Positions 62,959 to 64,000 of a stretch of 64,000 nt of DNA are shown here, piece after piece. The notes beneath the pieces are model-generated. The model did not search any database and was not told the origin of the DNA. It saw nothing but the letters and a program-made list of their open reading frames with translations. A program made the position numbers and the translations under genes. Origin of the DNA: Vibrio sp. SCSIO 43137 (GTDB lineage: Bacteria; Pseudomonadota; Gammaproteobacteria; Enterobacterales; Vibrionaceae); contig NZ_CP116384.1 in assembly GCF_028201475.1 (NCBI RefSeq), positions 1,302,001 to 1,366,000 on the forward strand. The letters run 5' to 3'. How positions within the stretch are numbered: the stretch's first letter is position 1; each line of letters begins with the position of its first letter.

Positions 62959-64000
62959 ATGGAACTCTCATTCTTAAAACAAGTTAGAAAACCGACACTG
63001 GATATACCACTCGAACAACGGCGGAAAATGTGGCTCGCTCCGTTCCTGAGATCGTATTTGGTTGTATTTGTCAGCTATCTGGTTATGTATCTCATCCGTA
63101 AAAACTTTAATATCGCGCAAAACGATATGATTGCCGATTACGGCATGAGCCTGACCCAGTTAGGAACCATCGGCCTTGGTTTCTCCATTACTTACGGCTT
63201 AGGTAAAACCATCTTAAACTACTGGGCAGACGGCAAAAACAGCAAAAATATGCTGCCTCTCGGCCTTCTGATGTCCGGCTTCTGTATTCTGGGATTCGGT
63301 TTTGTTATGGGCGACAGTACCGGCTCGTTTTACATGATGATTGGTTTGTACTCTCTGTCAGGCATGTTCCAGTCCATCGGCGGTTCCAACAGCTACTCAA
63401 CCATTACGAAATGGACAAGTAAAAACAACCGGGGAACCTTTCTGGGGGCGTGGAATATCTCTCACAATGTGGGCGGGGCGGCAGCGGCCGGTGTAGCACT
63501 GTTTGGTGCTAACTACTTTTTCGATGGCAATGTAACAGGGATGTTTATCTTCCCGGCTATCATCGCCATTTTGGTCGCCTGTATCGGTTTCTACATGGGT
63601 AATGACAGCCCGGAAGCATACGGACTGGGTACAGCTGAAGAGATATTTGACGAGCAAATCAGTGAAGAAGATCGCCTTGTAGCCGAAGAGAAAATGAGCA
63701 AGATGGAGATCTTTAAAAAATATGTTCTGTTTAACAAGGTTATCTGGTTGCTCTGCTTTGCCAATGTGTTCTTGTATGTTGTCCGTATCGGTATTGATCA
63801 ATGGTCAACCGTGTATGGCTATGAGGTGCTTGGTTTTGACAAAGAAACCGCCATTTCCGGCTTTACCATGTTCGAAACAGGCGCTTTGATAGGCACATGT
63901 TTATGGGGCTATATTTCTGACTTAGCTAACGGAAGACGGGGGCTTATGGCCTGTATCGCCCTGATTGGTATCACTATGGCCATTGGTTTCTACCAACATG
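62959..64000 (+). CDS. uhpT: hexose phosphate:phosphate antiporter UhpT, 5' part (runs off window)
   Basis: Open from ATG 62959 ([17 protein letters not shown]) to the last base, about 347 residues without a stop. AGAGGAAATT precedes the ATG. The OPA-family signature [30 protein letters not shown] and [22 protein letters not shown] are those of UhpT, with at least eight helices in the visible part. It exchanges external glucose 6-phosphate for internal phosphate and is activated by UhpA. Confidence 0.93.
   Translation, partial: MELSFLKQVRKPTLDIPLEQRRKMWLAPFLRSYLVVFVSYLVMYLIRKNFNIAQNDMIADYGMSLTQLGTIGLGFSITYGLGKTILNYWADGKNSKNMLPLGLLMSGFCILGFGFVMGDSTGSFYMMIGLYSLSGMFQSIGGSNSYSTITKWTSKNNRGTFLGAWNISHNVGGAAAAGVALFGANYFFDGNVTGMFIFPAIIAILVACIGFYMGNDSPEAYGLGTAEEIFDEQISEEDRLVAEEKMSKMEIFKKYVLFNKVIWLLCFANVFLYVVRIGIDQWSTVYGYEVLGFDKETAISGFTMFETGALIGTCLWGYISDLANGRRGLMACIALIGITMAIGFYQH

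Noticed and set aside
63397..63801. 134-codon minus-strand frame opposite uhpT
   Set aside because: uhpT is unmistakable on the plus strand and open to the window edge; the antisense frame is a shadow.
1..64000. CRISPR arrays, rRNA, tRNA genes and prophage modules
   Set aside because: None seen: no spaced repeats, no cloverleaf-like sequences noticed, and no phage structural or integrase genes.

Overview
The window reads as chromosomal DNA of a Vibrionaceae gammaproteobacterium. The evidence is an mdtL-yidZ pair, a complete uhpABC-uhpT locus, a ScrABKR-type sucrose locus, a HigA2-type antitoxin closely resembling the Vibrio cholerae protein, an HD-GYP receptor with chemoreceptor-like sensing domains, and several copies of a short GGGGACA(C/G)(A/G)CACC repeat of the kind found around REP-associated (RAYT) transposases in this group. 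I see no rRNA, tRNA, CRISPR array or prophage.

Layout. 0-6 kb: the tail of a RAYT-like transposase gene, a GH13 alpha-1,6-glucosidase divergent from a LysR regulator, and the glycogen debranching enzyme GlgX. 6-13 kb: a large HD-GYP receptor, deoC, a LuxR-type regulator and a MocR regulator; deoC and the mocR/luxR divergent promoter share a 33-bp operator-like element. 13-21 kb: a secreted M12-type metalloprotease with a GlyGly-CTERM tail coupled to a small lipoprotein, a TetR/HPP pair with two matched operators, YdcH-like protein, LysR/NTF2 pair, mdtL-yidZ. 21-26 kb is an accessory stretch: a CxxC protein, an orphan higA antitoxin with only the tail of its toxin gene and an attC-like half site, PhzF plus a small kinase, then a tetR/membrane protein/radical SAM operon with palindromic operators and flanking 23-bp direct repeats. 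26-30 kb: a chemoreceptor, a DnaQ-like exonuclease, and a 1.43-kb IS4-family element inserted just upstream of the exonuclease start codon with a 13-bp target duplication. 30-35.5 kb: the sucrose locus (hydrolase, fructokinase, LacI repressor, PTS IIBC) with two matching operators. 35.6-40 kb: an attEFGH-like ABC/lipocalin operon whose permease gene carries a frameshift. 40-50 kb: transporters, BdlA-like chemoreceptor, uridine phosphorylase, AraC regulator and small unknown proteins. 50-59 kb: a polyamine-type ABC operon converging on a ugpBAEC glycerol-phosphate ABC operon. 59-64 kb: uhpC-uhpB-uhpA divergent from uhpT, which runs off the right edge.

Together the genes are mostly about nutrient capture, with local regulators beside their targets: sucrose, alpha-glucans, deoxyribose phosphate, uridine, polyamines, glycerol phosphate and hexose phosphates. 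The least explained parts are the tetR/membrane/radical-SAM cassette, the shared MocR-type element at deoC, the orphan antitoxin scar, and the short RAYT-type repeat that also occurs inside two coding sequences.
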